Part shown: positions 44,660 through 53,163 of the stretch, piece by piece
Numbering within the stretch: position 1 is the stretch's first letter
Layout of the letters: every line of letters starts with the position of its first letter
Assembly (NCBI GenBank): GCA_965228005.1
Contig: CBDDGV010000004.1
Location: 1,116,001 to 1,180,000 of the forward strand
From: JBCCXZ01 sp965228005
GTDB taxonomy: Bacteria; Planctomycetota; Planctomycetia; Pirellulales; Lacipirellulaceae
DNA: 64,000 bases
Reading direction: 5' to 3'
Made by a program: the position numbers and the translations under genes
Notes under the pieces: generated by a model
What the model was told of the DNA's origin: nothing
Databases searched by the model: none
Seen by the model: the letters and a program-made list of their open reading frames with translations, nothing else

Positions 44660-45628
44660 ATGTCGTTCTGGCAAGACAAGTCCGTCATGGTCACCGGCGG
44701 CGGCGGCTTCCTGGGCAACCACGTGGTCGAGCAGCTGAAAGAGCTCGGCTGCAAGAACGTGGTCGTCGTCCGCAGCAAGGACTACGACCTCGTCAAGGAG
44801 CAGGACGCCATCCGGCTCTTCGACGAGCACCCGTGCGACATCGTCATGCACCTGGCGGGCTACGTCGGCGGCATCCAGGCGAACAAGGACTTCCCGGCGG
44901 ACTTCTTCTACCGCAACCTCATGATGGGCGTCCACGTGCTGCACTACGCCTGGAAGAGTGGCGCGAAGAAGGTTGTCGCCGCCGGGGCCGGCTGCGGCTA
45001 CCCCGAGGAGGCGCCCCTGCCGATCAAAGAGTCCGACTACTGGAACGGCTACCCCCAGGACGTCAGCGCCCCCTACTCGCTCGCCAAGCGGATGCTGCAC
45101 GTGCAGTCGATGGCCTACTGGCGGCAGTACGGGTTCCCAATCCTGGTTGGTATCCCCGGCAACATCTATGGCCCTTACGACAACTTCGACCTCGAGGCGG
45201 CGCACGTCGTCCCGGCATTGGTGCGGAAGTTTGTCGAAGCAACCGACGACGGCAAGCCGAGCGTCGAGGTCTGGGGCACCGGCAAGGCCACCCGCGACTT
45301 CGTGTACGGCGGAGACGTGGCCAAGGGTCTGATCCTCATGGCCGAGAAGATCGACGAGCCGGTCCTGCTCAACCTCTCCCGCGGCCAGGAGGCCAGTGTC
45401 CGCGAGGTGGTTGAACAGCTGGTCGAGATCACCGGCTTCGGCGGCGAGATCGACTGGCAGACCGATAGGCCCGAGGGCCAGTCAAGGCGGCTCTTCGACA
45501 TGTCCAAGACGCAGGAAGCGCTCGGGTTTGGCTGCGACACTTCCCTGCACGACGGGCTCAAGCAAACGGTCGATTGGTACCGCGCCAACCGGACGACGGC
45601 CCGCAACCTCGTTGCCACCGAGTTCTAA
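44660..45628 (+). CDS. NAD-dependent epimerase/reductase (GDP-fucose-synthase-like SDR)
   Basis: This 322-aa extended SDR has VTGGGGFLGNHVVEQLKE and the catalytic pair Y-x3-K in SAPYSLAKRMLHVQSMAYWRQYG, which with YNPGNIYGPYDNFD is most like GDP-L-fucose synthase (GDP-4-keto-6-deoxymannose epimerase-reductase). The usual GSSCIYP stretch reads AGAGCGYPEE, keeping the cysteine. A reductase on a GDP-4-keto-6-deoxy-heptose is a reasonable hypothesis given the heptose genes upstream. The ATG has no overlap with gmhA; 79 bp separate them. Confidence 0.9.
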   Translation: MSFWQDKSVMVTGGGGFLGNHVVEQLKELGCKNVVVVRSKDYDLVKEQDAIRLFDEHPCDIVMHLAGYVGGIQANKDFPADFFYRNLMMGVHVLHYAWKSGAKKVVAAGAGCGYPEEAPLPIKESDYWNGYPQDVSAPYSLAKRMLHVQSMAYWRQYGFPILVGIPGNIYGPYDNFDLEAAHVVPALVRKFVEATDDGKPSVEVWGTGKATRDFVYGGDVAKGLILMAEKIDEPVLLNLSRGQEASVREVVEQLVEITGFGGEIDWQTDRPEGQSRRLFDMSKTQEALGFGCDTSLHDGLKQTVDWYRANRTTARNLVATEF

Positions 45629-45695
45629 ACCCCCGCCGGATAACCCGCCACCGAGACGCCACGCCTTTCCACTTGGTTGGGAGTTGCCGCTTCCT

Positions 45696-46907
45696 ATGCG
45701 GATCGTGAACCACGACTACGCGGGCCACCCCGGCCAAGTCTACCTGAGCCGTGCACTTGCACGGCTCGGGCACGACGTGCTGCACGTCTACGCGGGTTCG
45801 ATCGAGACGCCGCGCGGGGAACTCACCCGCACGGCCGACGACCCCGAGAACTTCGACGTGCAGGGCGTCTTCCTGCCCAAGCCCTTTCAGAAGCACAGCT
45901 ACGTCAAACGGCAGTTCCAGGAGATCGAGTACGGGAAGCTGCTCGTCGAGCAGATCGACGGGTTCAACCCAGACGTAGTGCTCTCAGGCAACACGCCGCT
46001 GATGCCGCAGGCTCGGCTGAAGCGGATGTGCCGCAAGTGGGACGCGACGTTCGTCTTCTGGGTGATGGACATCTACGGCCTAGCGGTCGACGCTGCCCTG
46101 CGGGGCAAGCTGCCGGTCGTCGGCGGCATGATCGGCAACTACTACATCAACCTCGAGAAACGATTGCTCCGCACGAGCGACCGGGTGGTGCTCATCTCCG
46201 AGGGCTTCAGCTCGACGATGGAGAAATGGCGCGTGCCGCCCGACCGCATCGACGTCGAGCCGCTCTGGCCCCCACTGGACGAGCTGCCTGTCAGGCCGAA
46301 GGTGAACGATTGGTCGCGTGAACAGGGGTTCGACAAGACCACGAACCTCGTCTACGCCGGCACGCTCGGCACCAAGCACAACCCCGAGTCGATCGCCGTG
46401 TTGGCCAACAAGTTGCGGGACCGACCAGACGTGCGGGTGATCGTTATCTCCGAGGGCGTCGGTTCGCGGTACCTCGCCGGCCGCAAAGAGGACCTGAAGC
46501 TCGACAACCTGATCCTCCTGCCGTTCCAGCCCTACGAGAAGCTTCCCGAAGTGCTCGGCACGGCCGACGTACTGCTGGTGCTGCTCGAGCCCTCCGCGGG
46601 AGAGTTCTCCGTGCCGGGCAAGGTGCTCAGCAACCTCTGTTCGCAGCGGGCGCAGGTCACGTCCGTGCCGCTGGTGAATCGGGCCGCGAAGGTCATCCAG
46701 GAGAGCGGCGGCGGCATCGCCGTCCAGGTCGGCGACGACGAGCAGTTCGTCGCGGCGGTGACCGAGCTGATCGACGACGAGTCGAAGCGAACCGAGATGG
46801 CGGCCAACGCACGACGCTACGCGGAGCGGGAATTCGACATCGACCGCATCGCTCGCCGGTTTGTGGAGATCTTCGAACAGGCTATGAAAGACCGCGCCAA
46901 CAATTAG
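45696..46907 (+). CDS. glycosyltransferase family 4
   Basis: This 403-aa GT-B enzyme starts MRIVNHDYAGHPGQVYLSRALARLGHDVLHVYAG (acceptor domain) and has the donor domain from about residue 215 (NLVYAGTLGTKHNPESIAVL, LILLPFQPYEKLPEVLGTADVLLVLLEPSAGEFSVPGKVLSNLCS). The GT4 acidic motif appears as EPSAGEFSVPGKVL, typical of WbuB-like/GT4 enzymes that have SVPSKxL. The ATG at 45696 is chosen for the start of the family pattern. It may attach the heptose residue, but the donor is inferred only from its position between two SDR genes. Confidence 0.9.
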   Translation: MRIVNHDYAGHPGQVYLSRALARLGHDVLHVYAGSIETPRGELTRTADDPENFDVQGVFLPKPFQKHSYVKRQFQEIEYGKLLVEQIDGFNPDVVLSGNTPLMPQARLKRMCRKWDATFVFWVMDIYGLAVDAALRGKLPVVGGMIGNYYINLEKRLLRTSDRVVLISEGFSSTMEKWRVPPDRIDVEPLWPPLDELPVRPKVNDWSREQGFDKTTNLVYAGTLGTKHNPESIAVLANKLRDRPDVRVIVISEGVGSRYLAGRKEDLKLDNLILLPFQPYEKLPEVLGTADVLLVLLEPSAGEFSVPGKVLSNLCSQRAQVTSVPLVNRAAKVIQESGGGIAVQVGDDEQFVAAVTELIDDESKRTEMAANARRYAEREFDIDRIARRFVEIFEQAMKDRANN

Positions 46908-46958
46908 CGGACCACCCCAGGCCGCAGTGCATACAACGTTTATCCGGGAGACGACAGG

Positions 46959-47969
46959 ATGAGTTTTTGGCAAGGCAGGTCGGTGCTGGTCACCGGCGGC
47001 TGCGGCTTCATCGGCGCCTTCCTCGTGCGGGCACTGCTCGACGCGGGGGCCAAGGTTCGGGTGGCCGATAACCTAGAACGCGGCAGCAAAGAGGCCCTTG
47101 GCGACGCCCTTGGCAAAGTCGACATGCGTGAAGTCGACCTCCGCGAGGCCGACGCCTGCCGAGAAGTCTGCGACGGAGTCGACACCGTCTTCCACCTTGC
47201 CTCAAAAGTGGGCGGCATCGGCTACTACCTGAAGTACCCCTGGGACGTGCTCCACAGCAACCTCACGATGGACGGCAACGTGCTGAACGCCGCCATCGAC
47301 GCCAAAGTCCCGCACTACTTCTACGCCAGCAGCGCCCACATCTACCCCATCGAGCTCCAGATGGAGATCGAGGCGCCCGCCATCCGCGAAGACCAGGCCT
47401 ACCCCGCCAACCCCAGCCTCTCTTACGGGTGGGCGAAGCTGATCGGCGAGCGGGCGGTCCTCGCCGCCCAGGAGGAGGGGCATGAATTCAATGCCGCCGT
47501 GGCCCGCATCGTCGGGGCCTACGGGCCCGGGCAGGACTACGGCCTCGACACCGGCTCGGTCATCCCCGTCTTCTCGCACCGGGCCGTGAAGTACCCAGAG
47601 CTCACGCCTTTCAAGGTGCTTGGCACCGGCAAGGAGACCCGCACCTACTGCTTCATCGACGACGTGGTGCGTGCGATTTTGATCTCGACCGAGAAGACCG
47701 CGGACAACAAGCTTGTCGGGCCGTACAACCTCGGCACCGCCGAGTTGGTTTCGATTGGCGAGATCGCCGAGACGATCGTCTCGATCTCCGGCAAGGACAT
47801 CGAGATCGAGTACCAGACCTCGCACCCCACTAAGATCTGGGGCCAGGCGCCCGACATCGACTACGCCGCGGAACTGCTTGATGGTTGGAGGCCCGAGGTC
47901 TCGCTCCGCGACGGGCTCAAGGTCTGCTACGAGGACGTCCGCTCACGCATCGAGGACGAGAGGGCCTGA
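46959..47969 (+). CDS. NAD-dependent epimerase/dehydratase (extended SDR)
   Basis: This 336-aa extended SDR has VTGGCGFIGAFLVRALLDAGAKVRVADNLERGS and the catalytic ASSAHIYPIELQ and SLSYGWAKLIGERAV (S/Y-x3-K). The N-terminal MSFWQGRSV is almost the same as MSFWQDKSV of the SDR at 44660, which suggests common origin within the locus. TRTYCFIDDVVRAI matches the epimerase/dehydratase group including GDP-mannose 3,5-epimerase. Candidate function: 4,6-dehydration or epimerisation of a GDP-heptose. Confidence 0.9.
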   Translation: MSFWQGRSVLVTGGCGFIGAFLVRALLDAGAKVRVADNLERGSKEALGDALGKVDMREVDLREADACREVCDGVDTVFHLASKVGGIGYYLKYPWDVLHSNLTMDGNVLNAAIDAKVPHYFYASSAHIYPIELQMEIEAPAIREDQAYPANPSLSYGWAKLIGERAVLAAQEEGHEFNAAVARIVGAYGPGQDYGLDTGSVIPVFSHRAVKYPELTPFKVLGTGKETRTYCFIDDVVRAILISTEKTADNKLVGPYNLGTAELVSIGEIAETIVSISGKDIEIEYQTSHPTKIWGQAPDIDYAAELLDGWRPEVSLRDGLKVCYEDVRSRIEDERA

Positions 47970-48014
47970 CCGGCTCCCACGGCCTGAATACCCTCCCGGC
48001 GCCGGAGCGGCCGA

Positions 48015-49442
48015 ATGCTGTTCAACAGCCTCCCATTCCTGGTTTTCTTGCCGGTCTTCTGTGCGCTCTACTTCGGCACCCACGGCCGTTTGAGGCTGTT
48101 CGTGTGCTTGGCGGGCAGCTACTTCTTCTACAGCTGCTGGGACGTACGGTTCCTCTCGTTGATCATCCTGTCGACGGTCGTCGACTACTCGATCGGCCTT
48201 GCGTTGCAGACAACCGAGGCGGAGTCCCGCCGAAGGGCCCTGCTGGTGCTCAGCCTGACGGTCAACCTCGGGCTGCTGGCGATCTTCAAGTACTTCGGTT
48301 TCTTCGTCGAGTCGTTCGTCGCGATGGCGTCGGCCGTCGGCTGGCAGGTGTCAGGACCCACGATCGACATCCTCCTGCCCGTGGGGATTTCCTTCTACAC
48401 CTTCCAGACGCTCAGTTACTCGATCGACGTCTACCAGCGGAAGATCCCGGTGGAGCGTGACTGGCTCGTGTTCGCCACATTTGTGGCGTTCTTCCCGCAG
48501 CTCGTTGCGGGGCCGATCGTGCGGGCGAGCACGCTCTTGCCGCAGCTGCACATCGATCAGCCCTTCCGTTGGAGCGCGTTCCTCAGCGGCGGGCAGCTCA
48601 TGATCCTAGGGCTGTTCAAGAAGATCGTGATCGCCGACGCGGCGGCTCCGATCGTCGATGTGATCTTCGCCAACCCGGAGAACCACACCTCGCTCACGCT
48701 GCTCGTGGGCGTGTACCTCTACGCGTTCCAGATCTACTGCGACTTCTCCGGTTACTCGGACGTTGCGATCGGCGTGGGTCGCATCCTGGGGTTCGACTTC
48801 GGCCTCAACTTCCGCAGACCGTACTTCGCGATCAGCTTCAGCGATTTCTGGACGCGGTGGCACGTGTCGCTCTCAAGCTGGCTGCGGGACTACCTGTACA
48901 TCCCGCTGGGCGGCAACCGGCACGGTACATTCAACACCTACCGCAACCTGACGCTCACCATGCTGCTGGGCGGTCTCTGGCACGGGGCCGCTTGGACGTT
49001 CGTGGTCTGGGGGGCTCTGCACGGGGTCTATCTGGTGTTCCAACGATTGTTCGGCGCGGGGTTGGTCTCGATCGCCCAACGCCTGCGGGTACCCAGGGTG
49101 ATCCAACGCGTAGTGATGATGCTCGTGGTCTTCCACCTGGTGTGCTTGGCTTGGATCTTCTTCCGGGCCCAGACGTTCGAACAAGCGTGGGCCTACATCT
49201 CCGGCATCGCGGCTCTTGATTCGTTCAACCCGATGCTGCTGCCCACGCTGCCGATGACGGCCCGGTTGGTGCTCTTGATCATCACTATGGTCCTGGTCGA
49301 AGCCCTGCACGAGCGGTTCGACCTCGGCGAGCGACTCGGTCGCTACCCCGCGGCCCAGATGGTTTGCTACGCATCGCTCATCTGGGGCATCGCACTGCTG
49401 GGCAACTTCACCGGGCAGAACTTCATCTACTTCCAGTTCTAG
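48015..49442 (+). CDS. MBOAT-family O-acyltransferase
   Basis: This 475-aa membrane protein has about ten membrane segments and the AlgI/DltB pattern: LLPVGISFYTFQTLSYSIDVYQ, QLVAGPIVRASTLLPQL, YSDVAIGVGRILGFDFGLNFRRPYFA, RWHVSLSSWLRDYLYIPLGGN and LLGGLWHGAAWTFVVWG, with the catalytic H323. MBOAT proteins carry acyl groups from cytoplasmic acyl-CoA to extracytoplasmic polysaccharide. The next gene is an SGNH-like partner, the arrangement known from alginate and lipoteichoic acid modification systems. Here it should acylate (probably acetylate) the surface glycan. Confidence 0.93.
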   Translation: MLFNSLPFLVFLPVFCALYFGTHGRLRLFVCLAGSYFFYSCWDVRFLSLIILSTVVDYSIGLALQTTEAESRRRALLVLSLTVNLGLLAIFKYFGFFVESFVAMASAVGWQVSGPTIDILLPVGISFYTFQTLSYSIDVYQRKIPVERDWLVFATFVAFFPQLVAGPIVRASTLLPQLHIDQPFRWSAFLSGGQLMILGLFKKIVIADAAAPIVDVIFANPENHTSLTLLVGVYLYAFQIYCDFSGYSDVAIGVGRILGFDFGLNFRRPYFAISFSDFWTRWHVSLSSWLRDYLYIPLGGNRHGTFNTYRNLTLTMLLGGLWHGAAWTFVVWGALHGVYLVFQRLFGAGLVSIAQRLRVPRVIQRVVMMLVVFHLVCLAWIFFRAQTFEQAWAYISGIAALDSFNPMLLPTLPMTARLVLLIITMVLVEALHERFDLGERLGRYPAAQMVCYASLIWGIALLGNFTGQNFIYFQF

Positions 49443-49450
49443 GCTGCGCC

Positions 49451-50359
49451 ATGAATCCTCAAGCATCCAAGCGGCTGATCGGGCTGGCGGTCTTTGTGCT
49501 GCTGGTCTTTGCCGGCGACCGGGGGCTCTCCGCGCTGCTCTCCCGAGCCGAGATCGCTTCGGGGTTCCGCTATTCGCGCATGTACCGCGGGGGGATTGAT
49601 TTCGATGTCCTGATCATGGGCAACAGCCGCTCGATCCACTCCATGCACGCGCCCACGATCAGCGAGAGGACCGGCAAGCGGGCGTTCCACCTCGGGTTCA
49701 ACGGCTTGCCGATGGTGATGAGCGAGGTCTGGCTGGCCGACTACCTGGAGAACAATGAACCACCGGAGACCGTGCTGCTCGAAGTGACCAGCCTCGGCAC
49801 GAAGCCGGACGACGCGGTCCGTAAATTCGGCTTCTATCAGAGCTATTCGAGTATGCTCGCCCCACAACTCAAGCGGCTGTCCCCAGTGGATTACTGGGCT
49901 ACGCGGGTCTCGCACTTGTACCGGCACAACGGCGACGCGGTTGTGCGGTGTTTGTACTTCCTAGGGAGGAACGATCAGGGCCGGGCGTTTCCTGCTTCGC
50001 AGGTTGGCAACGACGCGATGCTCAGGTCGCCGCTGGGGGCGGACTACTCGGGTTTCGCGATCCGCGAAGAGGACAACCTTCCCGCCCTGAAACGGATTGT
50101 GGAGCTGTGCCGCGAGAACGAGATCGAACTACGCCTGTTGCTCGCCCCGCTGAGCCCGCCGGCGATCGACGCGCCGCAGGTGCGGGACGAGTTCCTTCAG
50201 AGGATCGCCGCCGAGACGGGGCAACCGGTGCTGGACCTCTCCGAGTCGGTCACCGACCTCTCGGCGTTCCGCGACCGGGTTCACATGAACAAGAGAGGAC
50301 TAGAGCTGTTCGCCGACGTGCTGATCGAGCAGGGCGTGCTGCCGGCTTCGGGTTCTTGA
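49451..50359 (+). CDS. SGNH/DltD-like partner of the MBOAT acyltransferase
   Basis: This 302-aa protein has one N-terminal membrane anchor (residues 7-28), then an SGNH-type catalytic pattern: LIMGNSRSIHSM (nucleophile serine in GNSRS), a central block with LLEVTSLG, and the C-terminal DRVHMNKRGLELFADVL (D-x-x-H). It starts 8 bp after the MBOAT stop, so it is cotranscribed. It probably transfers the acyl group onto the sugar outside the membrane. The acyl group and target sugar are not determined. Confidence 0.82.
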   Translation: MNPQASKRLIGLAVFVLLVFAGDRGLSALLSRAEIASGFRYSRMYRGGIDFDVLIMGNSRSIHSMHAPTISERTGKRAFHLGFNGLPMVMSEVWLADYLENNEPPETVLLEVTSLGTKPDDAVRKFGFYQSYSSMLAPQLKRLSPVDYWATRVSHLYRHNGDAVVRCLYFLGRNDQGRAFPASQVGNDAMLRSPLGADYSGFAIREEDNLPALKRIVELCRENEIELRLLLAPLSPPAIDAPQVRDEFLQRIAAETGQPVLDLSESVTDLSAFRDRVHMNKRGLELFADVLIEQGVLPASGS

Positions 50360-50363
50360 GCCG

Positions 50364-50861
50364 TCAGACGGCGAGCGGCTCGGGGCGGGCGGCGAAGATC
50401 TCGGCCATGACCCGTTGGCGGTACTCGAAGATGTTCTTCACGTCCTTCTCGACCAGCAGGGCGTTGATGATCGCCCCGCCGGGGACGCCGTAGTGCACGT
50501 TGTCGATCACGCGGGTGCCGCCGTCGACTTCTTCGAACAGGTGCTCGTGATGCCACCAGCTATAGGGACCCTTGAGCTGCTCGTCGACGAAGCGGCGGTT
50601 GGGCTCCCACGCGGAGATCAGCGATCGCCAGCGGATGGGGATGCCGCGGAGCTTGAGTTTGTAGTCGAGCGTCAGACCCTCACGCATCTCGATCGGCTTC
50701 GGAGTGAGCACGCTGAAGTGCAGGATCGGCGGCGTGATCCGCTCGAGCTCGTACGCGTCCGCGAAAAACGGGAAGACCTCGTCCAGGGGGCGGGGGACGA
50801 CGAAGTCGGCTTTCAGCAGCCAGCCTTTGCGGGTGGTTGCGCGTTCTACGGATACGCTCAT
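50364..50861 (-). CDS. SRPBCC (START-like ligand-binding) family protein
   Basis: This 165-aa protein has the SRPBCC pattern: VVPRPLDEVFPFFADAYELERITPPILHFSVL, then LTLDYKLKLRGIPIRWRSLI and the loop-and-helix at the end (VHYGVPGGAIINALLVEKDVKNIFEYRQRVM). Members of this group (often annotated as ligand-binding, formerly polyketide cyclase) bind hydrophobic ligands. No signal peptide. It is convergent with the SGNH-like gene (4 bp between stops) and unlikely to belong to the polysaccharide operon. Confidence 0.9.
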   Translation of the reverse strand: MSVSVERATTRKGWLLKADFVVPRPLDEVFPFFADAYELERITPPILHFSVLTPKPIEMREGLTLDYKLKLRGIPIRWRSLISAWEPNRRFVDEQLKGPYSWWHHEHLFEEVDGGTRVIDNVHYGVPGGAIINALLVEKDVKNIFEYRQRVMAEIFAARPEPLAV

Positions 50862-50958
50862 CTCAGGCTCCTGGTGACGGGTCGCTGCAGGAACCGTCCC
50901 GGGCCGCCGGGGTTAACGGCGGCCCGGGTTTGAGCCTGTGAAATCAGGGCCTTGCGGG

Positions 50959-51399
50959 CTACGCGGCCTGCTTGGCGAGCTCTTGCTTCACCGGCGCCTT
51001 GGTCTCGGCGTCGGGGACGTAGATGCCGGCCGGGCCCACGAGCCGCAGCGGCTGGAAGCCGGCGTCCTGCGAGGCCTTCCACAGCTTCTCGATGTCGAGC
51101 TGCTTCGACTTCTGGGGCGTGACGATAGCGTAGTCCTTCTTCACGTGCGTGCGGACCTTCGCGACGCTCTTCACGGCGTAGAGCTTGCCGGAGATCTTCT
51201 TCGCGCAGGTTTTGCAGTGGAGGTCGTCGACGAAGAGGACCGTCTCGGCCTTGGTCATCTTGAGGCCCTTCTCGGGCGTCTTGTCCACCAAGGAGGTCAG
51301 CTCGGATTTCTCTTTGTCGGAGCCGTGCTTGTCCTCCGCCTGGGCGGGGGCGATCAGCAGGGCGGTAAGGACGAGGGCGGCGGGGGTGGTCTTCAGCAT
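50959..51399 (-). CDS. exported heavy-metal-associated (HMA) domain protein
   Basis: This 146-aa protein has a signal peptide (MLKTTPAALVLTALLIAPAQA) and one HMA domain (about residues 54-120) with the metal loop LHCKTCAKKI (C62, C65) and a ferredoxin-like fold pattern (VKSVAKVRTHVKKDYAIVTPQ, KLWKASQDAGFQPLRL). HMA domains bind Cu(I) or other soft metals and pass them to ATPases or oxidases. It lies 51 bp downstream of the lipoprotein gene with an HxH/CxxCxxH motif, probably as one transcription unit. Confidence 0.88.
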   Translation of the reverse strand: MLKTTPAALVLTALLIAPAQAEDKHGSDKEKSELTSLVDKTPEKGLKMTKAETVLFVDDLHCKTCAKKISGKLYAVKSVAKVRTHVKKDYAIVTPQKSKQLDIEKLWKASQDAGFQPLRLVGPAGIYVPDAETKAPVKQELAKQAA

Positions 51400-51450
51400 G
51401 GGGGGACTCCTCTTCCCGGGTGGGCTTGTTTGATTGAGTTGGTTGCTTGG

Positions 51451-52116
51451 TTAGCGGCGGATGTAGATGCCGTCGGCTTCGACGACGAGCATCCCGGTGT
51501 CGGCTTCGCCGGTGAAGCTGGCCGTGCCGCGGACGACGACGGTGTCGAGCGGCTTGAGTTCTAGCAGGTCGGTTGCCTCGATGGTGATCGGCTTGCCGTC
51601 TTGCTTGAACTGGATCAGCGCGAGCATGGCGGAGTTGTCGCCGGCGTGGGCGGCGCAGAAGGGGCACTCCTCGCCGGGGGCGTGGACGTGGCCAGAGGCT
51701 TCGTTCTCGGCGACGGCGCCGGCGTCGGCGAGGAAGAAGGCGGCCTCGCCGGGGACGAACGGGTACTCGGGGCGGGTCTCCTGCCAGGGGTTGGTCAGGC
51801 CGCCGACGCGGCCGACGATCACCACCGGACCTTCGGGTGGAGCCGGTTCGGTCGGCTGCTCATCGGAGGGTTCCTCCGTGGTTTCGGCGGTCTCGGTCAC
51901 TTCGGCTTCGGTCTGGGGCTCGACGGGGGGGCCTGTGAAGGCCTCGCGGAGTTCCAAGACGGTGAGGATCCCGTCCGGCTCGTCGTCCATCAGGAGCCGC
52001 TCGCGGTGCTGGGCGACCAGTTCCGGGTCGGGCCCCTTCTGGCATCCGACGACCGTCGTGAGCAGCAGGGCGAGGGCGGCGACGCAAGTGGTTGCAGAGA
52101 TTGGGTTTCGGGACAC
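51451..52116 (-). CDS. lipoprotein with candidate metal-binding HxH-CxxCxxH motif
   Basis: This 221-aa protein has a lipoprotein signal with TTVVGC (lipid anchor C25), an acidic threonine/proline-rich linker (about 60-98) and a domain of about 120 residues that looks like an OB-fold. In this domain H143, H145, C151, C154 and H157 (HVHAPGEECPFCAAH) form a candidate metal site. GTG at 52116 is chosen because GGAG lies 8 nt upstream and the signal peptide starts there. It stands upstream of the HMA-domain gene. No known family is assigned. Confidence 0.8.
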   Translation of the reverse strand: MSRNPISATTCVAALALLLTTVVGCQKGPDPELVAQHRERLLMDDEPDGILTVLELREAFTGPPVEPQTEAEVTETAETTEEPSDEQPTEPAPPEGPVVIVGRVGGLTNPWQETRPEYPFVPGEAAFFLADAGAVAENEASGHVHAPGEECPFCAAHAGDNSAMLALIQFKQDGKPITIEATDLLELKPLDTVVVRGTASFTGEADTGMLVVEADGIYIRR

Positions 52117-52518
52117 GTCTTGTGCTCCGTGTGCTGGCTGAGCGGGTGGTTTTGGCGGGACCGGAGAGCCTAACAGCTCCGGCGGGTTTGCGGTATGTCG
52201 CTGTACGGCTTGGGGTTGGGTTGGGTTCGGTTTAGGCGCCCAGGGGCGAACACGCGGCGATATGCCAGAACGGAGTGGGAGAGGGAGTTGGGAGTGGGAG
52301 GGAGGGCTGTTTTTCTGGGGGTTGGTGAGCAACATGGGGCCGTGTTGCGGGGGCGTGTTGTGTCGGCGAGCGGGTGGTTTCTGGGACGGAAGCCGCGGGC
52401 TGCTGCTAGCTGACTGGGCGTGCCTTTGGGGGCAGACTTGTGTTTACCAGATAGGGTGGCCACTCGCAGCAAGAAAGTGGTGAGAGGTCGGAGGTCGGAG
52501 GAGGGGGAATCGGATAAC
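52117..52518. other. gene-free upstream region with G-rich tract
   Basis: This stretch between the lipoprotein gene and the first repeat unit has no plausible ORF. It contains the G-rich tract at 52277-52306 and a short TGGGT-type direct repeat near 52210-52225. The promoter of the lipoprotein operon should be here but was not fixed. Confidence 0.35.
52277..52306 (+). other. candidate G-quadruplex tract
   Basis: Six GGG runs are found within 30 bases (52277, 52283, 52290, 52296, 52300 and 52304) with loops of 1-4 nt, which satisfies the usual four-run folding pattern on the plus strand. It lies about 160 bp upstream of the lipoprotein start codon, which is on the other strand. Confidence 0.5.
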
Positions 52519-52839
52519 GGGAAGAGGACGAGTAACGACCCCAAAGGGGCCGGGGCCGATAGCCCAGGGCGTAGCCCTGGGTCTCGGTGTTCGTCCAGAC
52601 GATTCGCCCTGTAGGGGCGAAGGCCATCGTGGACTAGGGGTGTTGCCGTTGCCCTTTCAGGGCAAGCGGTTCTCTTGCGGCACACACACCCAGGGCGATG
52701 CCCTGGGCTATCGGCCGACGCCCCTTCGGGGCGTGCGGGGGCAAGAACTCTTCTCGTGTCTGGAGTGGAGCCCTGGGACACGAAATAGATTCATTTGCTT
52801 CGCCTTGCGCCGGCAACGGCAGACTTTGCTAGTCGAGTA
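52519..52839 (+). repeat. tandem repeat unit A of the RAYT-associated repeat island
   Basis: This unit of about 324 bp contains, in order, CCAAAGGGGCC, the imperfect palindrome ATAGCCCAGGGCGTAGCCCTGGG near 52559, a GGGGCGAAGGCC block, GTTGCCCTTTCAGGGCAAGCGG near 52649, the reverse palindrome near 52689, the CGCCCCTTCGGGGCG hairpin and the terminal TTTGCTAGTCGAG. The same order is repeated in unit B, offset by 324-325 bp. No coding frame runs through it. Confidence 0.8.
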
Positions 52840-52842
52840 ATC

Positions 52843-53163
52843 GGGAAGAGGACGAGTAACGGCCCCAAAGGGGCCGGGGCTCATAGCCCAGGGCGTAGCC
52901 CTGGGGGTTCAGATCTAACCAGAGAGGTCGCCCTGTCGGGGCGATGGCAATCGTGGATTAGGAGGGGGGCCGTTGCCCTTTCAGGGCAAGCGGTTCTTCC
53001 GTGGCACGTTAACCCAGGGCTACGCCCTGGGCTATTGGCCGACGCCCCTTCGGGGCGTGTGGGGTGAAGAACTCTTCTCGCCTCTGGAGTGGGAGCCCTG
53101 AGATACAAAGTAGATACATTTGCTTCGCCTGGCGCCGGCAACGGCAGGCTTTGCTAGTCGAGC
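52843..53163 (+). repeat. tandem repeat unit B of the RAYT-associated repeat island
   Basis: This is the second copy of the 324-bp unit with a few substitutions and small indels. Its end TTTGCTAGTCGAG coincides with the 3' end of the transposase gene (stop complement at 53154-53156), so the transposase terminus is part of the repeat boundary. Unit A carries the same terminal bases without the transposase. Confidence 0.8.
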
